Source: Acanthochlamys bracteata (lineage: Eukaryota > Streptophyta > Magnoliopsida > Pandanales > Velloziaceae). From it: 64,000 bases of DNA. The DNA lies in contig CM034130.1 in assembly GCA_019914995.1 (NCBI GenBank), positions 1,178,001 to 1,242,000 on the forward strand. Reading direction: 5' to 3'. Under the pieces are notes generated by a model, which saw only the letters and a program-made list of their open reading frames with translations, did no database searches and was not told the DNA's origin. Numbering within the stretch: position 1 is the first letter of the stretch; each line of letters starts with the position of its first letter. The translations under genes were made by a program, and so were the position numbers. Shown one piece after another: positions 34,959 to 45,592 of this stretch.

Positions 34959-36060
34959 TTCTAACCGGCCTCTGGATGATATATGTTTCGAAAGACTTGG
35001 TGAGAGTCTAGTATGTTTTGTCATATAATCAAAGTTGAATCAGTTATAGAAACTGTGGTGAGCTCCGTACTTTCTCATTCTAAAGTAGCTCTTTTTTTGG
35101 GACAATTTCATGTTCTTTAATATGTAGTTACAAAATTACTCACAGAGGTCAAAACATCATGAAACGTGGAAGACCTATAATAGCTGATAAGTAGAAGATT
35201 GCCAAATGGGTACCTATCAATGACACATGTTCTGTAGCAAAGGAGCATTAGTTTGTTAACTTAAGTTAGATAAAGACCATGCTAATTGATTACATTCTTT
35301 ATCTGTTTTTGTTTCTAATGTAGTGCACATAAGCATCATACAGCTAAGTGACATCAGCCAGTGGCAGATAGTCCCCTAATGTTCATTCAATGTGATGTGG
35401 AATTTATTTTATTGCGTTACTGTCTTTCTTGACTAATGCATAATGATATTGTTTGCAGTGTTTCAAAGTGTATGTACATGTTTGATTGGCTATTCTAGTT
35501 CATCATGATAGTGCACATTTACCACTGGCCTTTGGGGATGGCTAGTGCTTCGTAGTTATCAAGATGTTTAATCTAGAGAGTGATCTCCACTGAACTCTTA
35601 GCTAAGCATTTAGGTAGTCGGTGCTCACTTTAATTTCCCTATGCATTGAGTTTTGTATTGCTATGAATAATTACAAGAATCTGTAGTCAAGAATTTCTTC
35701 TAGATAGCACTTTACTGGGCTCAAAACATGTACATATTCTGTATTTGTATTATAAATGAACAGCCTCATGTTTGCAACTGCAAAAGTGCACACACAAGCA
35801 CTCACAGAGCGCAGTTATAAGAGGATCTAGAGATAAAGAGGATTAATACCTGATCTTTTTTGAAGATTTTGTCAGCCTTAGCAAAAACCAGGGTGTGGAG
35901 GAGTTTATAATACTGAGCATCAAGAAAGGATTTGATTTCCTGGGGTTTCTAGATTGAACTCAGCATTGAGCCAAACATCTTGTGTTTTTTTAAGTAGTGT
36001 AGGGTCAGCTAACCCAAAATCTGAGATGCCTTCCTCTTGTTATTTTGGGATTTAGCTCCT

Positions 36061-36147
36061 ATAGGTAATATACAAGTTGCCTTTAGTTCCAATAGGCCTA
36101 ATTATAGGTAATATACAAGTTGCCTTTTAGTTCCAATAGGCCTAATT
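36061..36147. repeat. Tandem duplication of a 43-bp unit
   Basis: 36061-36103 and 36104-36147 are almost identical (one extra T in the second), each starting ataggtaatatacaag. A second, shorter tandem pair built on tattcctaaatcttct lies at about 36285-36348. Confidence 0.85.
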
Positions 36148-36431
36148 TCTTTTTCATTTTTAGCAGCCTATACACTGATAACTGTCTCTATTCAGTTGCT
36201 TTTATGTATTTAGTTATTGCTTCCGTAGTCAATTTGTCTAGGCTTTTCATAACATTTATAATCCCTTGTGAAAGTATTCAACCTACCATATAATGACTAG
36301 TATTCCTAAATCTTCTTTATAATGACTTATATTCCTAAATCTTCTCCAGGGATGTACTTGTAAGCTCCTTTATGTGTGATTACTTGACATATTAGTTGCG
36401 TGAATGTAAATTAATCAACACTTCTACCAAC

Positions 36432-37790
36432 ATGCCCTCTGGAGACAAGCAACAGCCCGTTTCAGTTAAGAAAGTTGCACTTAGGGAGTTACCGAGTGAA
36501 GCATCTAACGTAATTCCAAAGCTTCCAGCAACCTCACCTCTTTCTAAAGAGAAAGGGCCAGTAGATCTTCTGAAAGCATTGGGTGCTAAGAGGCAACATC
36601 CTGATAGTCCTTCTTCAAGTCCATCCAACCAACCAGCTCAAGGCAATACTGGTGCTAGCAGGCATCTTGTGTATGTACGCAGAAAGGTTGACCCTGAAAC
36701 TGGGAAATTAACTTCCCCTGAATCAAAGAAGTGCATCAATTTCAGTGAAAAAGAGCCTAAAGTTCAGCAAGCTGAAAATCAAGAACCTAAAGTTTCACTA
36801 TCTCAGGCTGCGCCTGCTCCGACCGCCTCACCGACTCTATCATCTGGAGCACCCTCTCTCCCCCCTTCTCTTGGGAATGACAAGACGAACAGCCCGCCTG
36901 GACCTAGTGAACCTGTTGTTAATACAGTTAATGCTGCTTCTGATTGTCAGCAGACAGTTGACTGGGGAGAGAGATTCCTTCGTCTGCAATTATTTTTGAA
37001 GCATTGTGATCAGTCTAGTCAAGAGGAATATGTTAAGAGTGAGTAACTTTCAATGTCGAAGTACTTTCACATGGACTTGCGTTATTGCTTATATCTTGAA
37101 CTGACATGTATTCTGGGTGATGGTTGTAGTGTTGCGATCCTTGCCAGCAGCTTGTCGAAGCAAACATGCTGTTGAATTGGAGAAAAGAGCAATAAATCTG
37201 ATGATGGAGGAAGGTAAATTTATTAAAAATCTCATCTCGTTCATATAAAGAATGTTGTGTTAAGTAACAAAATAAACAATCTGATCCCAAACAAGTTTCT
37301 GCTCTCAGAATTGTAATATGCAACATATGTTTAGAACATCTAGTGAAATTTCAAATGCTTAATTATTGTCTGTTTTTTCATTGCTATTGCAGGATTAGAG
37401 TTGCAAAAAATGAAATTTCTCAATATCTTGGGAGGAACAATGTTGTCCAAGGACGGAACTATCGTTTCAACTCAAATGCCTCCACCTTCAAGCTTTTCTG
37501 GAAATAAGCAGAGTGAAGATGTTCTCAATGCCCAACCTTTCAGTAATCAGAAGTAAGTTGTATCACTCTCCACCTTTCCCCTTCAATGTGGATTTCTCAC
37601 AGATGCTTGCAACCAAAAAAGCTCTTCGGTTAGAGGTAAATTTTCATTCAGCAGAGCTCAACTTGTGTAATTTCTAAGAAAAACAGTTTTCTTTCTGAGT
37701 TTTTTTTTAAAAAAAATTTCTTGCCGCAGCAGTTTAGCAGCTGCTATGTATGTAATCTTCCAATTTTGTTGTAGCAGGCTCTGCTTCTAA
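36432..37790 (+). CDS. Conserved plant protein of unknown function
   Basis: Exons 36432-37038, 37130-37213, 37393-37552 and 37730-37790 give 303 residues. The first ATG in frame is used; the open frame before it starts only at TTG. Residues 1-190 are Pro/Ser-rich and look disordered, with a short basic motif RHLVYVRRKVDPETGKL. Residues about 185-265 form a helical, Leu-rich block: VDWGERFLRLQLFLKHCDQS, EEYVKMLRSLPAACRSKHAV, ELEKRAINLMMEEGLELQKM. I know similar blocks from unannotated plant proteins but no tested function. Exon 4 ends at CAGAA|GTAAGT. If that donor is not used, a TAA two bases further on gives a 284-residue protein ending FSNQK. If it is used, the tail becomes NSLAAAMYVIFQFCCSRLCF. 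No membrane segment or signal peptide is evident. Confidence 0.8.
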
Positions 37791-38185
37791 GTTATATATA
37801 TCTGTGTAACTGACAAAACAAAAACAAAAAAACTTCATTACATTTTCTTTTGCTTTGTGTTTCTGTATGTAGTTTCAAATAACTGTTACTCTAAATGGGC
37901 TTTTTAGTTAAATGGACCCATTCAAAGCCCAACATATTCATGAATGCCAAGTCAGCCAGTTTCGTTTCTTCCCTTTCCGAACGCTGCAGAACAGAAGAAA
38001 ACATAACGGCATTCGAAGCAATAACTAACTCCAACTGAATACTCTTTCTACTACTATAAATTATCTCCACTTTCCTCACTCGTCCGCAAGCAGTTGTTTC
38101 TCTTCGTGCACGTCGCTGCTTGCTGAACTACTACTATCGCCACTAGAGTCAGTGTTGCTATAGTATTGCCGCCGGCGAGGCGATA
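37791..38185. other. Spacer between the 36432 gene and the orphan block
   Basis: The left part should be 3' UTR of the upstream gene. The right part (about 38080-38185) resembles a leader with CT-rich sequence before ATG 38186. Nothing else is seen. Confidence 0.35.
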
Positions 38186-39518
38186 ATGGCGAGTGTTCAT
38201 GCTCCACTTCCAATGGGGCCATGTCCATGTTTCAGTATTCTCTTCTTACCATGGTGGCGATGGTGGCCGTGATATACTACATAGCTGAGAAATGCAAGAA
38301 AACTAGGAAGAATCACAATCAAAAACTTGAGATAAATTTAACTGAGAAACGGAGACATTCTTCTTGATAGGTTCTTAATTAATCGTATAAATGCCGATCC
38401 AGAAGAAGATGAAGAAGAACAACCGATTAAAGAAGAATATAAAGCTTTAAGAAGCCATCGACATTCGGTATACCGACAGTTTGGTGCCCTTAAATTGCCC
38501 CAAAAATGTTCTTCCCCGACAAGGCAATGCACGGTCGCATGCCGAGAGGTCGGAGAGCCGAAGGCAAAGGGAGAGACGTTGCGAGGAGTCTTATTACACT
38601 CTCCACAGGCAATAAGCATCCTGAGGAGGACGGCGAGTTTGTTCGCAGCAACGGGCAAGAGCCATAAGGATGTACCAGGTTGCTGAGCAAGACAAAAAAT
38701 GCTGAATCACCCTAGCGATGACTGCGGCGACAACGGTGGCGGCGCCGACCCAATCAAGAATAAGAAACTCGATGATAAATGTGTTAAAGGTGGTAAGGAA
38801 CGAAAGTGATGAAAGTAATAAAAAGAAAGAAGGTATAAAGATAGAGATGGCACTCGATGACGTCACCGACGAGGCCGAGAAGGAGACCAGCTACAACAAA
38901 GGAGTTGTGTTTAGAGAACCAGACCCGAAACAGCAACGTGCAGAAGCAGCAGAAGAGAAGGCGAAAGATTCCGGTAAAGGTAAAGAGGTTCTCGTCGAAG
39001 AACAGAATTTGATCGAATCAAGGGTGTGCTTTTTTTAACCTTAAAAAGACATAAGTGGAATTAATAAAACTTTTTTTAATGACTTTTATATCAATTTTTG
39101 TTGAATGCGTGTTTCCGTATTTAGTGTTACGTTATGGTTCCATGCATACATACTGAACGTGTTCTTAGTGATACATGGTTAAGAAAGAAAGACTTAAAGA
39201 GTTTGACTTTGGGAATTTTTACTTTTGGTTTGAATTAGAACCGATGGAGATGTACGGCAATTTATTTTTCTTTTCAATTGGTGTTTAATAAAGTTGAGAA
39301 ATTTAAATACAGATCAATCACGGGTGTTCTGTTATTATCGTTATTTAAATGTTTCTCGAGCAATGGGAGTAAGGGTTCGATTTACGAGAGAAAGTTTACC
39401 AGAGGAGAAATTTGAATATAAAATCACTGATCAATTGAAGAAAGAGTTACTTCGACTAGTTCCGTCCTTCTCTCTCGAGCAGATTGAAGTCGGTCGATCG
39501 ATCGATCGAAGAGAGTAG
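38186..39518 (+). other. Orphan coding-like block, possibly a frame-broken gene
   Basis: Several plus-strand segments look like protein but sit in different frames. ATG 38186 opens MASVHAPLPMGPCPCFS. A second frame from 38223 has a hydrophobic stretch SLLTMVAMVAVIYYIAEKCK. About 38355-38495 reads GDILLDRFLINRINADPEED then IKEEYKALRSHRHSVYRQFG. About 38505-38665 in another frame reads DKAMHGRMPRGRRAEGKGRD then ARSLITLSTGNKHPEEDGEF. 38718-39038 is an open acidic/basic frame (DDVTDEAEKETSYNKGVVFR, PKQQRAEAAEEKAKDSGKGK). About 39363-39518 encodes MGVRVRFTRESLPEEKFEYK and ITDQLKKELLRLVPSF. GC content is higher than in the flanks. Either this is a frame-broken gene with one membrane segment, or a multi-exon gene I could not join. 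No family was recognised. Confidence 0.35.
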
Positions 39519-40381
39519 TAAGCTTCTGATTCTTCTTAGTATCCATCTCTTGTTATATTTCGTCACTATAATTGCAGAATTTAAATCTTCTAATTTCAAT
39601 TTTCGATTCTCGTCGTAGATCTAGATCGATTATATTCGTTCCTTTTCTTTTTTGCACCGATTTGTTCTTTCGCTTTTGTTTTACTTTTTCTTCGATGAAC
39701 TACTTACTGTACGGAATTGATATATTGATGATAAAGTGTGTCCTAGATGGGCTAAGTTTTGGGCCGTATGATAACTTTGTTGGACTAATTGGGCTAACGG
39801 TGTGTTTGTTTGTTTGATGTTTGTGAAGTTATAGTACAGATAGATGAACAGATTTTTAGATTACAAGTCAAGCAAAGAATAAATGAATAATTCTTTCATG
39901 AGTATTTGCCAAATCTTTACACTAAAGGTCTACACTTGATCAATTAAAATGTTTGGTTTTCTTTTGTATTCAGATGAAGGAATTTAACATTTGTATGAAT
40001 TTGTAACCTTTTACATCTGCAAAATTCTTCTTAAGAACAATCGTCAAATCATTCACGCACCCAACTGCTCCCTCACAGTAAGCATTTCAGCAATGCTTTT
40101 GAACCCCTGAGAACGTACGCAACAAAGGATCTTGGCTTTCAAGACATGACACTTAGTTTCTAAACCAAGGAAAGTAAGCCTCTGCATTTCTTGCATGTTA
40201 TACAAAATTCCGACAAGCCAACACTGCCATGGGATTTATCAGAAAGCTCAGGTCCGAGACGCAAGACTACTATATATATATATAACTTGTATTGCAGTAG
40301 GAGATACGATAACCCTATACTTCCAATCTTTGCAGGCAAGTCGTAAACCCGTGTTGCACCTCATCGAACTTCACAGAAGAA
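39519..40381. other. Spacer and 5' region of the rhamnogalacturonate lyase gene
   Basis: No gene is recognised. A short (ta)n run lies near 40271-40283. The lyase reading frame stays open upstream of its ATG to about 40336, where a possible acceptor (tttgcag) occurs, so a further leader or coding exon upstream is possible. Confidence 0.35.
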
Positions 40382-43300
40382 ATGGCGCCAACCGGAGTGT
40401 CGTTAGATATTCAGGACCGATATGTATGTATGACTTAATTTCATTTTAGTTTAATGCAATCGACTTTTGTATCAATCAGCCCCTTCCTAATTAAAGTTTT
40501 CTTTGCTTGGCCAAATTGCAGGTTGTGATTGATAATGGTATTTTCCAGCTTACATTATCGAAGCCTGGTGGGATTGTCACGGGTGTACGGTACAATGGTG
40601 TTGATAATCTGATGGAGATTCTGAATAAAGAAGAGAATCGAGGGTATGTATTAGCTTTCAATTTGGAATTACTTTCCAAAACCTTTTCCTCCATTTGTAG
40701 TTCAGAAGAATTTAAGTGTGAGATGGCTTCACTATTAAATTTGAAGGTACTAATGCATACTTTGCTTGATTACTTTCATGTAGGTATTGGGATCTAGTTT
40801 GGAGTGAACCTGGAGGCAATGGAATATTTGATGTGTACGCATATCCATTTTCCATACGTTGCTGTAAACACAGTTGCATTTTCATTCTCATGTTGAAAAC
40901 TTTAGGGTTTAACAACAGAGGCTGTTACATGTTTGATACTATCTGACATAACATGCATTTCTGTAGGATACAAGGAACAACGTTCCAGGTAATACTTGAA
41001 GACGAAAACCAGGTGGAAGTTTCGTTCACTAGAATATGGGATGCCTCAAAAAAGGGCTCTGCTGTTCCTTTAAACATTGATAAGAGGTGTTTTGAATGCC
41101 AACATTTGCTTTCGATTTCCAAGAAAATGTAGTTTGGCTAACAATGTCACCATTTAATAGATTTATTGTTCTCCGAGGATGTTCTGGATTTTATTCATAT
41201 GCTATTTATGAGCACTTAGAGGGATGGCCTGCTTTCAACATGGCTGAGACAAGAATTGCCTTCAAGCTTAGAAAAGACAAGTATACATCTGCTAATCTTT
41301 TGCCTATTCTGAATATATGCAGAGTATCCATTCATTTTAAAAAAAAGTCGTTCATGGTGTATCGTATGCTTTATCTTACAAATAACCAGACATTGTACTG
41401 GAAACAGGTTTCAGTATATGGCAGTAGCTGATAATAGGCAGAGGATTATGCCTTTACCAGATGATCGCTTGCCTGGGCGATGCCAGCAATTGGCATACCC
41501 TGAAGCTGTCAAGTTGATAAATCCTGTAAATCCAGCTTTGAGAGGAGAGGTGAACTATTCAATCAATATAGTTTGAAAATTTAAGCCCTTATCTTTAATT
41601 GAGATCGAATGAAATTATTGATGCTTTAAGATTGTACTATATTCGGCAGCTCAATTCTCTCAGATTCTTCTTACTAGGTGGATGACAAGTACCAATATTC
41701 TTGTGAGGACAAGGACATAAGGGTTCATGGATGGATCTCCATAGACCCTTTAATTGGATTCTGGCAAATTACACCTAGCAATGAATTCCGAACTGGAGGC
41801 CCTCTAAAGCAGGAGCTCACCTCTCATGTCGGTCCTACCACTCTTGCTGTAAGTATTGCTTTTCCTCAGCACGATCCCTTATGAAGTGGCTTTCATCAGC
41901 TCATACAGTTACACTGCTTGTAAAGAGAGCCCACTCATGTTGTCAGCTACATGCATCCTCATGCATGATTTTGAGCCATCCCATACTTCCAATTTACTTA
42001 AGAAAGGAGACTTATTATTATACATTAATACATAATCTCAATGAAGAAATGGTTCTTAAAAGAAGCATTACTGTAAGTGATTGCTCTATGGTGTGAGTAT
42101 AATCTAATAGATCTTATATGGTTGCGTCTTGCAGATGTTTTCAAGTGCTCACTATGCTGGCGATGATCTGGTCCCTAAGTTCGGGGATGGAGAATATTGG
42201 AAAAAGGTACATGGTCCAGTATTCATATATCTGAATTCTGCTTTTGAAGATGCAGAGCCAAGGACTTTGTGGGAAGATGCAAAATTACAGGTAAAGGATC
42301 CAACTGGTGCCAGTAATTTATTTTTTGGGGCTACTTTTCTTAAATGTGATTCCTCCCCCGTTTTATGTATCCAGATGCAGACTGAAGTAGAGAGCTGGCC
42401 GTACAGTTTTCCAGTTTCAGAGGATTTTCCTAAGTGCGAACAAAGAGGCTCTGTCAGTGGTAGACTGCTTATATGTGATCGGTACGGTTACTAATTGCAT
42501 GCTCTTATGGCCATGAAAAATTTGGCCTCTATACTCTCACTATTACCATATATCAGAAACTGGTAACACATTTTTCTTTAACCAAACATCTTGTAAATCA
42601 ATCAGCCTCTAATTCTTCATGGTCTACCATTTCTTCATCAAGATTTAACGCAAATCATTGATGATAAGAGCCCTGAAATAATTTTATACTAGAATCCTGT
42701 AGCATTCTTGTCATAGATTGCATAAAGTAAACAAAAACATAATGCAGATGCTTTACTCTATCAGATATCTGGATGATCAAGACATATTGGCTCAATTTGC
42801 CTATGTTGGTCTGGCTCTGCCTGGGGAAGCTGGATCATGGCAAAGAGAATGCAAGGTAAGACTGACACTCCTACCATTATCATTATTGTATGATTAGTCG
42901 ATTTATGTAAATGTTCTTTCAGGCATACCAGTTCTGGGTTCAAGCAGATTCAAATGGTATATTCTTCATTGACAATGTTCGTTCTGGTGACTATAATCTG
43001 TACGCATGGGTACCCGGTTTCATGGGGGATTACAAATATGATGTGACCCTCACCATTACTCCAGGTTAGTTTGACTGTATAGCAGTTTTGGTTTCTTCAT
43101 TTCCAGAGGACAGAATTTAGTCTTTTCATTTTTGTTTACCTTTTTCCAGTAAGGCTAGTTAATTGGTTTAGTAAAGCAGGATGTATTATTGTTTTGGGTG
43201 ATCTTGTATTCGAAGTTCCACGAGATGGTCCGACTTTGTGGGAAATAGGTATTCCTGACCGCGCTGCTGCAGAGTTCTACATTCCGGATCCTGATCCTAA

Positions 43301-44119
43301 CTACATAAACAGACTTTATGTTGATCATCCAGATAGGTAAGATGTCAATGACCTGATAATTTGGAACCCATTCATCGGATGCATTGAGCATTTCTCTGAT
43401 GTGGAATCCTCATTTTATGAACTGCTTGATTTGAAGATTTAGGCAATACGGCTTGTGGGAGAGATATGCAGATCTCTATCCTGATAGTGACCTTATTTAT
43501 ACTGTTGGCGTCAGTGACTATAGGAAAGATTGGTTCTTTGCTCATGTTACACGGTAATATAGCTATTCCACATATCTTGAGTCGATATTTGTGAACCACT
43601 CAAATCATGTTCCTTCACTCAGAATCTACTTCATGTTCTTTGGCCTATTATCTTGCAGGAAAGTCGGTGGAAACACATACCAACCCACAACCTGGCAGAT
43701 AAAGTTCAAACTTAGCGACATTGACCAAAGCGGATTTTACAAGTTCAGAGTCGCCCTTGCTTCTGCTACCCTCTCTGAGTTACAAGTATGGTTACTACTG
43801 GTTGCTCTTGAATTTACTTCTTTCCTTTATCCCCTTCTCATGGTTGATTATTTTATTCAAGGTTCGTTTTAACAATGCAACAATAAACCCAGCTCATTTT
43901 TCAACTGGACTTATTGGTAGAGACAACTCCATAGCAAGGCATGGGATTCATGGTCTGTACTGGTTATACAACATTGACGTGAATCCAAAGTGGCTCAAAG
44001 TAGGCGACAATACAATTTTCCTTACTCAATCAAGATCAAATAGCCCGTTTCAGGGAATTATGTATGATTACCTCCGCTTAGAGTGCCCACCGCAATCAAA
44101 TCAAACACTAAACATCTAA
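40382..44119 (+). CDS. Rhamnogalacturonate lyase (PL4 family)
   Basis: Fifteen exons (40382-40423, 40522-40643, 40784-40834, 40967-41086, 41161-41280, 41408-41549, 41678-41848, 42135-42290, 42375-42481, 42765-42855, 42923-43064, 43180-43336, 43443-43553, 43659-43785, 43862-44119) join in phase to 638 residues. The start MAPTGVSLDIQDRYVVIDNG and segments GYWDLVWSEPGGNGIFDV, GFYSYAIYEHLEGWPAFN, MPLPDDRLPGRCQQLAYPEA, VHGWISIDPLIGFWQITPSN and SSAHYAGDDLVPKF are typical of plant PL4 lyases. The middle carries the fibronectin-III-like region (DNVRSGDYNLYAWVPGFMGD) and the end the carbohydrate-binding-like domain (ARHGIHGLYWLYN). These enzymes cleave the rhamnose-galacturonate backbone of pectin RG-I by beta-elimination in the cell wall. 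No signal peptide is visible from this ATG; a secretory exon upstream cannot be excluded. Confidence 0.93.
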
Positions 44120-44320
44120 TCCTATTCGTAATTGATTTATGTAGTCAGTCCTTGTATTTTAGTAACTACATTTCATTCAATAACCGAACCAAGTTCCTTG
44201 GTGGTAGTGATCACTATTAATTTTCTTCTCAGTTGTTTCATACATTAGATCAATATGGTTCTTAAGTCATAGAACTTGACAAATTCATGGAGATGTCAAC
44301 AAGCTTGAGCACTGGAATCA
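44120..44320. other. Convergent 3' spacer
   Basis: This short spacer lies between the end of the lyase gene and the end of the minus-strand dirigent-like relic. It should hold both 3' UTRs. Nothing else is seen. Confidence 0.35.
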
Positions 44321-45230
44321 TTACACTGGACCGCTGTGTGCATATGGAGGCCAGTACAGGTAAAACTCAATCTTGTATACGACTGTAATTCCTCGCAGGT
44401 CCACTGGCGACGACCTAACATATCCCTGAACAAACATGAAGTCTCCGGTACCACCAACAACAGGGTGATCTGCAGGTTTGATGTTGTGCGTTCCTCCTAG
44501 TAAGGACACTGAACCTTCACAGCCATTTATATTGAGTGTGATTTTGGATGCAAATCCAAACGCAGCTTCTTAATTTTTTTTAATTTTATATTTTTTAATA
44601 TATATTTAAAAATAATTAAAAAATTTATTTAAAAATTTAAAATATATAGAAAAATTTTATACAGTAAAATTTTTTTATTATATATTTTTATTTTTTAAAA
44701 ATAAAAATAATAAAGTTCGTTGTTTAAAAAGAATAAAAATACGAAAAGAAAAGCTTTATTTCAGCAATCCCAAACGCACTTAAACTACTGAGGCCATCAA
44801 AGCTTGAAGTGATTGAAGTCTCCTCCACAATACCTGCAACTTGAGAAGAAGCGTCCGGGGTGGTTGTCATGTTATCACGAAAGACAAAGATTGTACCGAA
44901 TGGTGTGGTTGTGTTGAGTAACGCCTGTGCCGGTGATACCATCTACTATGATGAATCCGGTCTTGTTGAAGGTCTAATGTTGGTAGAGTGCGAACTAGAG
45001 TGACCTGAGCCGTTCATGTTCGCCACTGTGGTGGTGGTTGTGATGATGATGGTGACAAACTGCTGCTGATTGAAGAACAAGAAGGACAAAGAGGAGCAAA
45101 ACAAGCTTAGAGAGAGTTCGCCATGTTGGGTTGCTGCTGAAGCACTCGGTTGTTTTGTATAGGAGAAATGTTCGAGTTTGCAAGGTAATGTGGGAAAAGA
45201 CTTTCTGATTTTTTCCTTCACATTTTCCAT
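44321..45230 (-). pseudogene. Interrupted dirigent-like gene
   Basis: The 3' part (44321 to about 44560) encodes KITLNINGCEGSVSLLGGTH, DHPVVGGTGDFMFVQGYVRS and ITVVYKIEFYLYWPPYA, which looks like the beta-barrel end of dirigent proteins (VVGGTGxFxxxxGY). The middle part (about 44780-44942) encodes TPFGTIFVFRDNMTTTPDAS and TSITSSFDGLSS, like the dirigent FGTxxVxDDxLT segment. The N-terminal part (from ATG 45230) has no clear family match. Two adjacent in-frame TAG codons (44943-44948) cut it off from the middle part. About 200 bp of AT-rich DNA splits the middle from the 3' part inside the domain. Dirigent proteins steer stereoselective coupling in lignan biosynthesis. The breaks make a working product unlikely; the dirigent assignment itself is moderate. 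Confidence 0.55.
44566..44766. repeat. AT-rich insert inside the dirigent-like gene
   Basis: About 200 bp of A/T runs with the core pattern of the window family (ttattatatatttttattt) separate two parts of one protein domain. The sequence aatccaaacgca on the left recurs as aatcccaaacgca on the right in the same orientation, as if duplicated at insertion or by slippage at the element end. Confidence 0.6.
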
Positions 45231-45348
45231 GTTCTTTCCAAAGAAAAAAGAGGCGGCCGGAAATGAATTACATGTCATTTTGCCGTGTTTTTCTTCAGCT
45301 AAGTTTGAATATGATAACACAAGTGACAAGACGTTTCTGTCAGTTATA

Positions 45349-45548
45349 GGCTCTGTTTCGCATCTATTTTAGAAATACTTTCAGACTTTTTAAATCCAAA
45401 AATTATGCATATTCTTATAAAGTTTTCTTAAAAAATTATTAAAATATAAAGAAATTGTATATTTTAAAATAATTATATATATACATTTTTTAAAAAGTTA
45501 TGAATTTTTTTTTTAAAAATTATTTTTAAAGCTATCCCAAACAGAGCC
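45349..45548. mobile_element. MITE-like element with GGCTCTGTTT inverted ends
   Basis: This 200-bp AT-rich block starts GGCTCTGTTTCG and ends CCCAAACAGAGCC, giving a 10-bp perfect terminal inverted repeat that extends imperfectly. The interior has no coding capacity and resembles the other AT-rich blocks. I could not find a clear target-site duplication. Confidence 0.65.
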
Positions 45549-45592
45549 GTACTGTCAAACACTTTCAGCGAACATCTCCGCACTTTGGAAGG

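Larger units (their letters stand above)
33740..36395 (+). other. 5' leader exon and long leader intron of the 36432 gene
   Basis: A pyrimidine-rich leader at about 33740-33827 ends in a good donor (CTCTGAG|GTAATT), like many plant leader exons. No coding frame follows until 36432, and acceptors lie just before it (for example ATATTAG ending at 36395). I infer a leader intron of about 2.5 kb, with possible further leader exons such as one near 36350. It contains the tandem duplications listed separately. Confidence 0.5.

Noticed and set aside
36396-36431. Upstream extension of the unknown protein
   Set aside because: It would start at TTG; the first ATG in frame is 36432, and a splice acceptor ends at 36395.
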